Source of the DNA: Streptococcus macacae NCTC 11558
Lineage (GTDB): Bacteria > Bacillota > Bacilli > Lactobacillales > Streptococcaceae
DNA: 64,000 bases
Direction of reading: 5' to 3'
Assembly: GCF_000187995.2 (NCBI RefSeq)
Contig: NZ_AEUW02000001.1
Span: forward strand, 434,001 to 498,000
Shown here: positions 1 through 7,062 of the stretch, one piece after another
Layout of the letters: each line of letters starts with the position of its first letter
Numbering within the stretch: the stretch's first letter is position 1
The notes under the pieces: generated by a model
Seen by the model: the letters and a program-made list of their open reading frames with translations, nothing else
The model's database searches: none
Told to the model about the DNA's origin: nothing
Made by a program: the position numbers and the translations under genes

Positions 1-36
1 TTTTCATCTGATAATTAAAAACTTAAAGGAAAAGAC

Positions 37-765
37 ATGCGCTTGGACAAATTTTTAACAGAATGCGGTCTTGGCTCGCGTTCTGAAGTGAAAATACTGC
101 TAAAGAAAAAACTGATTAAAGTTAATGGTAAGATAGAAAGTTCACCTAAATATCATGTTAATGAGGCTTCTGACAGTATTTGCTTTAAAGACCAGAAGCT
201 AGTCTATGAGAATTTTCTGTACTATATGCTAAATAAACCGCAAGGGGTTGTTTCAGCGACAAAAGATGATCAGCATCAAACCGTTTTGGATTTATTGGAC
301 CAGCCAGCACAAAACAAATCTGTTTTTCCTGTAGGACGCTTGGATATTGATAGCCATGGTCTTCTTTTACTGACTAATAATGGCGCCTTAGCACATGTCC
401 TTCTATCACCTAAACAGCATGTGAATAAGCTTTATCGTGCTAAGATTTCTGGCCTTATGACAGCAGCCGATATTTTAGCTTTTGAAAAAGGTATTGAACT
501 GGAGAATTTTGTCTGTCAGCCAGCACAGCTGGAAATCTTGTCTTTGGATAAGGAAGAAAATACCAGTCTGGTTCATATTAACATCAAAGAAGGAAAATTC
601 CATCAAGTGAAGCGTATGGTTCAAGCATGTGGAAAAAAAGTAATTGATCTTAAGCGTCTGTCTATGGGTCCTCTGGTTTTAGATGAGCAGCTTAAACCAG
701 GAGAATACCGGCGGCTGACGAAAGAAGAACTCCGCCAGTTGGCTGTATTCAATGTAAGCTTGTAG
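37..765 (+). CDS. rsuA: RsuA-type 16S rRNA pseudouridine synthase
   Basis: Isomerises a uridine of 16S rRNA (U516 in the E. coli enzyme) to pseudouridine. The N-terminal ~55 residues form an S4 RNA-binding domain (MRLDKFLTECGLGSRSE). The catalytic domain follows, with the family motif GRLDIDSHGLLLLTNNG holding the catalytic Asp, and a later KEGKFHQVKRM motif. At 242 aa it has the usual RsuA length. The start is set by AAAGGA 8-9 bases upstream. The next gene begins 17 bases after the stop, so the two may be co-transcribed. The family is clear; the exact target base is inferred from homology. Confidence 0.9.
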   Translation: MRLDKFLTECGLGSRSEVKILLKKKLIKVNGKIESSPKYHVNEASDSICFKDQKLVYENFLYYMLNKPQGVVSATKDDQHQTVLDLLDQPAQNKSVFPVGRLDIDSHGLLLLTNNGALAHVLLSPKQHVNKLYRAKISGLMTAADILAFEKGIELENFVCQPAQLEILSLDKEENTSLVHINIKEGKFHQVKRMVQACGKKVIDLKRLSMGPLVLDEQLKPGEYRRLTKEELRQLAVFNVSL

Positions 766-782
766 ATAAAAGTGAGGCAGGG

Positions 783-1691
783 ATGAAGAAAAAGTATGGG
801 TTTTATCTGATGATTTTAGCTGCGGCAGGCATTGTATTATGGCTGCTGTATGTTAGAGCAGTTCCCAAAACATCAAGTAATGCTATTAAAAGCCATCAAA
901 AATTATACGGAGTAACAGTTGATGATAGTTGGTATGGTAAAGTGAAAACAGCTGATATTGTCGCAGCTTTAAAAGCAATGCCAGTTAAACCTACAGTAAG
1001 AATCGTTATGTCCAAAGATCGTTCGGCAAAAGCCTATCAGCCTTTGTTTCAAAAGATACATCAAGTCGCTTATATTATGGCTTCTCCTGTTGATTCTTAT
1101 GAAATGAACTTATATAAGGATACAGCCAGTTATCAAAAACGCTTTAAAGAGGCCTATCAGCAATTATCTGCCTATACTGACATATGGGAAATTGGCAATG
1201 AAGTAAATGGTACAGATTGGATCAAGCAAAAAGATCAGCTGATTAGCCACAAACTTTCTGCAGCCTATGACACGATTTCTTCGGCAGGCGGTAAGACAGC
1301 TCTAACCTTTTATTATGAAAATCCTGATCATCAGCACGATATGTTTCGCTGGATTAAAAGAAATATCTCCAATCATTTACGCAAGACAGTTGATTACAGT
1401 TTTATTAGCTATTATGAAGATGACAATGAAAATTATCAGCCTCATTGGTCCAGTGTTTTTAAAAAATTGCAGACTTTATTTCCGCATTCAGATGTAGGGA
1501 TAGGAGAGTGTGGCAATACAGCAAAGAAGGCTACGGATAAAAGTAAGAAAGCTATGGCTCAAAGATACTATTCGATGCCCAACTATACGAGTCGCTATGT
1601 GGGAGGTTATTTTTGGTGGAATTGGGTGCAAGACTGTGTTCCGCATGAAAATAATACTGTTTATAAGACTATTTATCATCAATTGAAGTAG
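783..1691 (+). CDS. Membrane-anchored glycoside-hydrolase-like protein
   Basis: Unnamed protein of 302 aa. Residues 1-24 are a basic start plus one hydrophobic segment (signal anchor or uncleaved signal), so the rest should lie outside the membrane. The body looks like a clan-A type TIM-barrel glycosidase: WEIGNEVNGTDW near residue 140 matches the strand-4 NE motif carrying the acid/base Glu, and IGIGECGNT-like sequence near residue 240 (VGIGECGNT) fits the strand-7 nucleophile Glu. A late GGYFWWNW stretch fits the aromatic strand-8 motif. No wall anchor is present. Substrate unknown; a wall or exopolysaccharide target is a guess. The start follows GGCAGGG closely. I cannot assign a GH family from sequence alone. 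Confidence 0.6.
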   Translation: MKKKYGFYLMILAAAGIVLWLLYVRAVPKTSSNAIKSHQKLYGVTVDDSWYGKVKTADIVAALKAMPVKPTVRIVMSKDRSAKAYQPLFQKIHQVAYIMASPVDSYEMNLYKDTASYQKRFKEAYQQLSAYTDIWEIGNEVNGTDWIKQKDQLISHKLSAAYDTISSAGGKTALTFYYENPDHQHDMFRWIKRNISNHLRKTVDYSFISYYEDDNENYQPHWSSVFKKLQTLFPHSDVGIGECGNTAKKATDKSKKAMAQRYYSMPNYTSRYVGGYFWWNWVQDCVPHENNTVYKTIYHQLK

Positions 1692-1869
1692 CTTCTTTAT
1701 ATCCTAAAACTATTTAACTTTCTCCTTAGCTATTATTCTGTACCTAACCTTAGCATAATTGTGTCTTTCTCTCAAAAATTAAAAGAAGATTTTATAACTT
1801 GATATTTGCTTATTCTTTCAATTCGTGATAAGATAAGTAAGATAAATAAGCAAAAAAGAGGTAAGAAAA

Positions 1870-1998
1870 TTGGCTTTTGGAGATAATGGATCGCATAAAA
1901 AAACAGCTTTTGAGCGATTAACTTTAGTTGTCGTTGTTGTTATGGTTTTAGTGACTGTTGGAGCATTGGTTCTTAGCGCACTTAGTGCTGTTATTTAA
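1870..1998 (+). CDS. Small DUF4044 membrane peptide (TTG start)
   Basis: A 42-residue protein starting at TTG, with GAGG eight bases upstream. It reads AFGDNGSHKKTAFERLT followed by one hydrophobic helix (LVVVVVMVLVTVGALVL). This matches my memory of the DUF4044 family: short proteins with a polar lysine-containing head and one transmembrane helix, often just upstream of obgE in streptococci. Function unknown. A terminator hairpin follows directly, so it is probably its own short transcript. Confidence 0.7.
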   Translation: MAFGDNGSHKKTAFERLTLVVVVVMVLVTVGALVLSALSAVI

Positions 1999-2002
1999 AA
2001 AG

Positions 2003-2024
2003 AAACGCTTATGGGCGTTTTTTT
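2003..2024 (+). terminator. Intrinsic terminator after the DUF4044 gene
   Basis: AAACGC / GCGTTT inverted repeat with a six-base loop, followed by T residues. It lies between the DUF4044 gene and obgE. Confidence 0.75.
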
Positions 2025-2049
2025 AAGCGAATCAAGATAGGAAAAAAGT

Positions 2050-3360
2050 ATGAGCATGTTTTTAGATACAGCTAAAGTGTCGGTTAAAGGCGGCCGAGGG
2101 GGCGATGGAATGGTAGCCTTTCGTCGGGAAAAGTATGTCCCTAATGGCGGACCTTGGGGAGGAGACGGAGGCCGAGGGGGCGATGTTATTTTTGTCGTTG
2201 ACGAAGGCCTTCGCACTCTGATGGATTTTCGTTACAATCGCCATTTCAAAGCAAAAGCTGGTGAGAAAGGCATGACAAAAGGGATGCATGGCCGCGGTGC
2301 GGAGGACCTTTATGTTCATGTACCGCAAGGAACAACTGTCCGTGATGCAGAGACAGGCAAAGTGATAACCGACTTAGTAGAAAATGGCCAAGAATTTATT
2401 GCAGCTCATGGCGGCCGCGGCGGCCGCGGCAATATTCGTTTTGCGACATCGCGCAATCCAGCTCCGGAGATTTCCGAAAATGGGGAACCTGGTGAAGAAC
2501 GTGAATTGACTTTAGAATTAAAAATTTTAGCTGATGTTGGTTTGGTTGGCTTTCCCTCAGTGGGAAAATCAACGCTTCTTAGCGTTATTACAGCTGCTAA
2601 ACCTAAAATCGGTGCTTATCATTTCACGACTATTGTGCCTAATTTGGGTATGGTACGGACCAAATCTGGAGCTTCTTTTGCCCTAGCTGACTTACCAGGT
2701 TTAATAGAAGGAGCTAGTCAGGGTGTTGGCCTAGGAACACAATTTCTGCGGCATATTGAGCGAACACGCGTTATTTTACATGTGATTGATATGTCAGGAG
2801 CAGAAGGCCGTGATCCTTATGAAGATTATTTGGCTATTAATAAGGAATTAGAAACTTATAATCTGCGTTTGCTGGAGCGTCCGCAAATTATTGTGGCTAA
2901 TAAAATGGACATGCCCCAAGCAGCAGAGAATCTTGAAAAATTTAAAGAAAAATTGGCTGCCAGCTATGGCGAATTTGATGATAAGCCACCAATTTTTCCT
3001 ATCTCAGGTCTTGCGCATCAGGGCTTGGATGCTCTTTTGGATGCGACAGCGCAGCTGTTAGATCAGACAGATGATTTTCTGCTTTATGATGAATCAGATA
3101 TGCAGGAAGAAGCTTATTATGGCTTTGCCCAAGAAGAAAAAGATTTTGACATCTCACGCGCAGACGATGCTGCTTGGCTGCTGTCAGGTGAAAAACTAGA
3201 GAAACTTTTTGCCATGACTAATTTAGAACGGGATGAGTCTATTATGAAATTCTCTCGGCAATTACGAGCTATGGGCGTTGATCAGGCTCTTCGTGAACGC
3301 GGAGCCAAGGACGGAGATCTTGTCCGTATTGGCAAGTTTGAATTTGAATTTGTGGATTAA
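2050..3360 (+). CDS. obgE: GTPase ObgE/CgtA
   Basis: Essential ribosome-associated GTPase in 50S maturation and stress signalling. Domains: N-terminal glycine-rich Obg fold (residues 1-158; many GGRGG runs), a central G domain with P-loop [11 protein letters not shown], switch-[11 protein letters not shown], and NKMD, then a C-terminal OCT domain (about 360-436). Length 436 aa is normal. SD-like AGGAAAA lies just upstream of ATG. The glycine-rich part gives a locally GC-rich stretch at about 2080-2200. Confidence 0.97.
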   Translation: MSMFLDTAKVSVKGGRGGDGMVAFRREKYVPNGGPWGGDGGRGGDVIFVVDEGLRTLMDFRYNRHFKAKAGEKGMTKGMHGRGAEDLYVHVPQGTTVRDAETGKVITDLVENGQEFIAAHGGRGGRGNIRFATSRNPAPEISENGEPGEERELTLELKILADVGLVGFPSVGKSTLLSVITAAKPKIGAYHFTTIVPNLGMVRTKSGASFALADLPGLIEGASQGVGLGTQFLRHIERTRVILHVIDMSGAEGRDPYEDYLAINKELETYNLRLLERPQIIVANKMDMPQAAENLEKFKEKLAASYGEFDDKPPIFPISGLAHQGLDALLDATAQLLDQTDDFLLYDESDMQEEAYYGFAQEEKDFDISRADDAAWLLSGEKLEKLFAMTNLERDESIMKFSRQLRAMGVDQALRERGAKDGDLVRIGKFEFEFVD

Positions 3361-3432
3361 AAAAAGATACAAAGTCCGTCAAGCGAGCAAAGCAAAAATA
3401 GGAATTTTGACGAAGAGCCGTGAGCTCTAGGG

Positions 3433-3536
3433 AAAAATTATCTTTTTTGCATAGCTCGTAGGACGTGTTCAGTTACTATGTTAGTCGTTATAGTGGACTA
3501 GCTACCAACCTTACTAACTACGTTAAGGACAGTAAG
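3433..3536. repeat. Degenerate intergenic repeat, copy 1
   Basis: Starts AAAAATTATCTTTTTTGCAT, continues AGCTC.TAGGACGTGTTCA, then an arm ending TTACTAACTACGTTAAGGACAGTAAG. Copy 2 lies about 310 bases downstream, and a partial third copy of the right half (GCTGAGTTAGCCGGCTATGG) is at about 3572-3620. The 557 bases between obgE and the next ORF hold only these repeats and hairpins; I see no coding sequence there. Confidence 0.6.
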
Positions 3537-3632
3537 TATCGACTGTCTTAACTCCGTGTCGTAACAAATTCTATGCTGAGTTAGCCGGCTATGGTGTTCT
3601 GGCTTAATTCTGTGACTAGCAAAACTATCTAA

Positions 3633-3669
3633 CGACTAGACGGCAAGCTCTATAGAGAGCATGCCTAGT
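3633..3669. repeat. Imperfect hairpin inside the repeat region
   Basis: GACTAG..CGGCA / TGCC.TAGTC arms enclose GCTCT-ATAG-AGAGC. It sits between the two repeat copies. Function unknown. Confidence 0.45.
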
Positions 3670-3683
3670 CATCTTACTAGATC

Positions 3684-3712
3684 GAAAATGGGTTGGTATC
3701 GAACCCATTTTC
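3684..3712. repeat. Perfect 11-bp hairpin with TATCG loop
   Basis: GAAAATGGGTT / AACCCATTTTC around GGTATCG. There is no T-tract directly after on the plus strand beyond TCTCCC. The loop and inner stem match another hairpin at 6221-6259 whose outer stem differs. Confidence 0.6.
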
Positions 3713-3746
3713 TCCCGTCGTAATTGAGCTATTAAGCAAGTAGCGT

Positions 3747-3850
3747 AAAAATTATCTTTTTGCCCAGCTCCTTAGGACGTGTTCAATTGCTGAGTTAGCC
3801 GGCTAAGGTAGTCTAGCGCCTAACCTCACTAACTGCGTTAAGGCAGTAAG
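3747..3850. repeat. Degenerate intergenic repeat, copy 2
   Basis: Reads AAAAATTATCTTTTTGCCCA, then AGCTCCTTAGGACGTGTTCA, then GCTGAGTTAGCCGGCTAAGG, ending ACTAACTGCGTTAAGGCAGT. It matches copy 1 along most of its length. Confidence 0.6.
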
Positions 3851-3917
3851 ATTAACTGAAACGGCATAAGTGGGAGTCAGTCAAAACATTTAAAACGATC
3901 AAGATGGAGGTTTTACT

Positions 3918-4100
3918 ATGGGCGATAAACCAATATCATTTAAAGATAAAGATGGCCATTTTGTATCAGCAGCCGATGTTTGGAATGCTGAAAAATTGGA
4001 AGAACTTTTCAATAAACTCAATCCCAATCGTAAATTGCGTTTGGAACGTGAGAAATTAGCTAAAGAAAAAGCAGGCGAAGCCAAGGAACAAGAGTCATAA
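3918..4100 (+). CDS. Small conserved hypothetical protein
   Basis: 60 aa, charged and soluble: MGDKPISFKDKDGHFVSAAD leads to DVWNAEKLEELFNKLNPNRK and a lysine/glutamate-rich tail that should be helical. A strong GGAGG lies nine bases upstream of ATG, so it looks translated. It resembles short streptococcal proteins of unknown function that I recall as conserved. No domain or catalytic motif is visible, and it is isolated between two repeat-rich stretches. Confidence 0.7.
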   Translation: MGDKPISFKDKDGHFVSAADVWNAEKLEELFNKLNPNRKLRLEREKLAKEKAGEAKEQES

Positions 4101-4192
4101 TGCTTGCCTTACTTACCTGCATAGAGGCTGGGTCAAAAGTGCTCAACTTCTTTATTAGTATAGGAATAACTTACAAGACGCAGTGGTTTGGA

Positions 4193-4385
4193 GAAACTCT
4201 GTTGACTTTAGTCAACTTAGAGTTTCCCATGCACAATTGATTAGACACTTTAGTGCCAATCAATCACTGTTGAGTGGGATCTAATGCGCTGATAAATCAG
4301 CTTTTACAACCCTACTCAACTGTGCGGGGGTGAGACGACGAAATCAAGTTTCTGCGAAACTACTGATTTCTGTCCCACTCCCTTT
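4193..4385. repeat. Cluster of four consecutive stem-loops (streptococcal intergenic repeat)
   Basis: Four hairpins in line: GAAACTCT-GTTGACT (4193-4226), ATTGATT..CACT (4236-4264), TTGAGTGGG with inner GCTGAT (4270-4319), and GGGTGAGAC..GAAATCA..GTTTC (4328-4380). A T-run follows the last. The GAGTGGGACAGAAATC-type sequence (minus strand) is a common streptococcal intergenic repeat that I know from memory. It lies between converging genes and probably works as a two-way terminator. Confidence 0.6.
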
Positions 4386-5885
4386 TTAATATTTTTGAAG
4401 GTCTTTGTTAGTCAATAGATAACGCGCATTAGCAACGTCGTCAATGAATTTTCTATCGTGAGAAACACTGATAATACAAGCCGGAAAATCCCTGAAGAGT
4501 TGCCGGATAAGAGGTTGACTGGTTGAAGAAAAATGCCTTGTCGGCTCATCAAGAATTAAGATATGATTTTGGGCTAAAACCATACGTGCTAAGAATAATT
4601 TTGCTTTTTGCCCGCCTGAAAGTTCAAGGACGGAGTGTTCGATTTCTTGTCTTGTAAATTGAAGGCTAGCAAGGAGTGTTCGAGCTTTTTCGATGTCTGA
4701 TACCTGTGTTAAAAATGTTAAAGCAGTCATTTCTTTGTGAAAAACACTATCGTAATCTTGTGGCATATAACCGATTGAAAAATGATTTTTATCTAGCTCT
4801 TGGTAAATTTGTGTGAGCAGACGTGTCTTTCCGATACCATTTTTCCCAGTAATCACGAGTTTATCTTGACCTAAAATGGTTAAACTGACTTTTTGGCCAG
4901 TTGGTAAATCATGATTGCCCCAAGACAGAAGTTTTTTCTTTTTATCAAGAGGGACAATATCATCGAAAAATAGTTTTATACTATCCATTTCTTCAGGAAA
5001 ATCGGCCAATTTTTCCTCTTCTTTGGCATAGCGTTTTTCAAGAGATAAGACATTTTTCATCTTTTTAGCCGCTAATCTCCCCATAGTGCTATCATGAGTA
5101 TTTCGCACATTATATTCTGCCGCCTGATGAAGCCGTTGTATTTTAGCGTCTCTTTTAGCTTTTATACGGCGGTCGTTTTTGGCTTGTTCCAGTTGTTTGG
5201 TGTAAGCTTTGTGACGATAAGTCATATAATCTGTGTAATTTCCTGAAAAATAGCTTACGCGAGCAACTTGACGACGCTTTATTAACTCAAGGTGTAAAAC
5301 AGCGGTAGCAGTTTTTTCTAGCAGAGCTTCATCATGAGAGATAAAAATAATTGCCTTGTCAGATGATTGAATGAATGCTTGTAAAATATCAATTGCCTGC
5401 GCATCAAGGTCGCTAGAAGGTTCATCTAGCAGGAGTAAATCATTATTTTCACCAGCTAATTTAGCCAGTTGCAGTTTTAATTTTTCTCCGCCAGATAAAC
5501 TTTTCAAACTCTGATTTCTCTTTTCTAAGGCTTGAATATCCAAATCTAATCGCGCAGCCATTTGGTAAAAAGCATTGAAATCGAAGCTAACATAATCTAA
5601 ATCATCATAAAGAAATTCTGAAACGGTCATCTTTTCTTGTTTTTGTGACAAAGCTTGTGGTAAATATCCAATTTTAGGAAAATGATTATCAATTTTCCCC
5701 TCGAGAATACAGTAGTTAGCAATTAATTGCGGAGACAAAATAGCCTTTAAAAGTGTTGACTTGCCAGTACCCTCTTCGCCAACAATAGCTAATTTATCCG
5801 CAGAATTGACGATTACATTTAAATCAGAAATTAGCTGTGTTAAGTCTTTAAGATGTGTAATGGTTAAATGATTAATTTGTAGCAT
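4386..5885 (-). CDS. ABC-F family ATPase (ribosome-protection type)
   Basis: 499 aa with two ABC domains and no membrane segments. NBD1: Walker A GEEGTGKST (~35), signature LSGGEKLKLQLAKL, Walker B LLLLDEPSSDLD. A basic coiled linker at about 215-300 fits the interdomain arm that enters the ribosome. NBD2: Walker A GKNGIGKT, signature LSGGQKAKLFLARM, Walker B ILILDEPTRHFSSTS. The departure from DEPTNHLD in NBD2 is typical of the resistance-like ABC-F branch (Lsa/Vga/Msr relatives). Family members dislodge peptidyl-transferase antibiotics from ribosomes; which drugs cannot be read here. The gene follows a regulated-looking leader. SD GAGG is five bases from ATG. Confidence 0.85.
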   Translation of the reverse strand: MLQINHLTITHLKDLTQLISDLNVIVNSADKLAIVGEEGTGKSTLLKAILSPQLIANYCILEGKIDNHFPKIGYLPQALSQKQEKMTVSEFLYDDLDYVSFDFNAFYQMAARLDLDIQALEKRNQSLKSLSGGEKLKLQLAKLAGENNDLLLLDEPSSDLDAQAIDILQAFIQSSDKAIIFISHDEALLEKTATAVLHLELIKRRQVARVSYFSGNYTDYMTYRHKAYTKQLEQAKNDRRIKAKRDAKIQRLHQAAEYNVRNTHDSTMGRLAAKKMKNVLSLEKRYAKEEEKLADFPEEMDSIKLFFDDIVPLDKKKKLLSWGNHDLPTGQKVSLTILGQDKLVITGKNGIGKTRLLTQIYQELDKNHFSIGYMPQDYDSVFHKEMTALTFLTQVSDIEKARTLLASLQFTRQEIEHSVLELSGGQKAKLFLARMVLAQNHILILDEPTRHFSSTSQPLIRQLFRDFPACIISVSHDRKFIDDVANARYLLTNKDLQKY

Positions 5886-5887
5886 AA

Positions 5888-5941
5888 GAACCTCGCTTTC
5901 AATAAAAAACTCTCTACCAAATCAAGTAGAGAGTGAGGTTC
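5888..5941 (-). promoter_or_regulatory. Attenuator: intrinsic terminator plus SD-sequestering stem ahead of the ABC-F gene
   Basis: On the minus strand CTCTCTAC-(8 nt)-GTAGAGAG (plus 5910-5933) is followed by TTTTTTA, a typical terminator ending about 20 bases before the start codon. Outside it, GAACCTC (5935-5941) is the perfect complement of GAGGTTC (5888-5894), which contains the gene's own Shine-Dalgarno. One fold can therefore stop transcription and hide the ribosome site. Ribosome-mediated attenuation is known for several ABC-F genes (vmlR, lmo0919); its operation here is inferred. Confidence 0.7.
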
Positions 5942-6063
5942 AGTTTTATCAAATCAAAAAGCAACCCAATAATGGTAATAAACGACCAGTAATTGGAATT
6001 GAAAATGAATTAAGAGCACACTAAAAACAAAACTTGATATGGTAGTATCAAAAATTTCTGTTC

Positions 6064-6083
6064 TTAGTTGTTCATTGCTCCAT
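6064..6083 (-). CDS. Candidate 3-codon leader ORFs of the ABC-F attenuator
   Basis: After a full AGGAGG (plus 6086-6091) come ATG GAG CAA TGA (M-E-Q) and, overlapping it, ATG AAC AAC TAA (M-N-N). The first ATG is only two bases from the SD, the second ten. A perfect SD that serves nothing larger suggests a regulatory micro-ORF on which a drug-stalled ribosome could alter leader folding. Which ATG is used is unknown. Confidence 0.5.
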
Positions 6084-6109
6084 TTCCTCCTGAATGTTAA
6101 GTTGGTATT

Positions 6110-6138
6110 AGTTTACCAGAAGGCAAGATAAAAGTCAA
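6110..6138 (-). promoter_or_regulatory. Sigma-70 promoter of the ABC-F gene
   Basis: Minus strand TTGACT, 17-base spacer, TAAACT. It gives a leader of about 220 nt holding the micro-ORFs and terminator. Confidence 0.65.
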
Positions 6139-6220
6139 AATTTATAGTAGATAGTACTAACAGCAGGTAACGTAAAAGATCAAGATGGTTTAGCATCCGA
6201 CCTATAAAAAAGGTTATGAC

Positions 6221-6259
6221 GCAAAAGGAGCAGGTTATTATCGAACCTGCTCCTTTTGC
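6221..6259 (-). terminator. Perfect 16-bp hairpin with TATCG loop
   Basis: GCAAAAGGAGCAGGTT / AACCTGCTCCTTTTGC around ATTATCG. It lies downstream of glnQ and upstream of the ABC-F promoter, so it probably ends glnPQ transcription. It has the same core (GGTTnnTATCGAACC) as the hairpin at 3684-3712. A smaller AACAGCT / AGCTGTT hairpin at 6290-6305 is closer to glnQ. Confidence 0.6.
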
Positions 6260-6321
6260 TAATAAGTGAGTTAGCTAAGTGTTATAGCTAACAGCTTTAG
6301 CTGTTAAGTTTTCTTACTCAG

Positions 6322-7062
6322 TTACACATTCAGCACCTTATCTAAAAAGTCCTTAAGACGTGGATGCTGCGGGTTATCAAAGATTTCTTCAGGCGTCCCA
6401 TCTTCGAGGAATTGTCCGCCATCAGTGAAAATAACACGATTAGCAACTTTACGGGCAAAGCCCATTTCGTGAGTGACAATCAGCATGGTCATGCCTTGCT
6501 CAGCCAAGTCCCTCATAACATTAAGAACATCGCCAACCATTTCAGGGTCAAGAGCGGATGTTGGCTCATCAAACAGCATGATTTCTGGATTCATTGCTAG
6601 GCTGCGCGCAATAGCGACACGTTGCTTTTGACCGCCGGAAAGACTGTCAGGATAAGCTTGAGCTTTATCAGAAAGTCCCACTTTTTCTAAAAGTTCCATG
6701 CCGTGTTTTTGAGTTTCTTCCTTAGAGCCTTTACCAAGTTCGATAGGCGCAAAAGTGATGTTATCAAGAACAGTCATATGGGGGAACAGATTAAAGTGTT
6801 GGAAGACCATACCGATATTTTCTCGTGCCTTATCAACATTGGTAGAGGAGTCTGACAGCTCGTACCCATCCACAATAACCTTACCGCTAGTAACTGTTTC
6901 AAGGAGATTTAAAGTGCGAAGAAAGGTTGACTTTCCTGATCCCGAAGGTCCGATGATACAAACCACATCACCCTCGTGAAATTGAACATCAATTCCTTTA
7001 AGAACTTCATTTTTGCCAAAGGATTTATGTAAATCCTGAACATCAATTTTTAAGTCAGTCAT
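6322..7062 (-). CDS. glnQ: Polar amino-acid ABC transporter ATPase
   Basis: 246 aa ATPase energising the GlnP permease next to it. Walker [10 protein letters not shown] (~40), Q-loop [13 protein letters not shown], signature [15 protein letters not shown], Walker [15 protein letters not shown], and switch His in [14 protein letters not shown] are all intact and typical of the glutamine/polar amino-acid subfamily. Its ATG shares one base with the glnP stop (TAATG), pointing to translational coupling. Substrate glutamine/glutamate is inferred from the partner. Confidence 0.93.
   Translation of the reverse strand: MTDLKIDVQDLHKSFGKNEVLKGIDVQFHEGDVVCIIGPSGSGKSTFLRTLNLLETVTSGKVIVDGYELSDSSTNVDKARENIGMVFQHFNLFPHMTVLDNITFAPIELGKGSKEETQKHGMELLEKVGLSDKAQAYPDSLSGGQKQRVAIARSLAMNPEIMLFDEPTSALDPEMVGDVLNVMRDLAEQGMTMLIVTHEMGFARKVANRVIFTDGGQFLEDGTPEEIFDNPQHPRLKDFLDKVLNV

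Noticed and set aside
1..36. End of an upstream gene
   Set aside because: 36 bases are too few to assign; only the SD of the first gene is visible.
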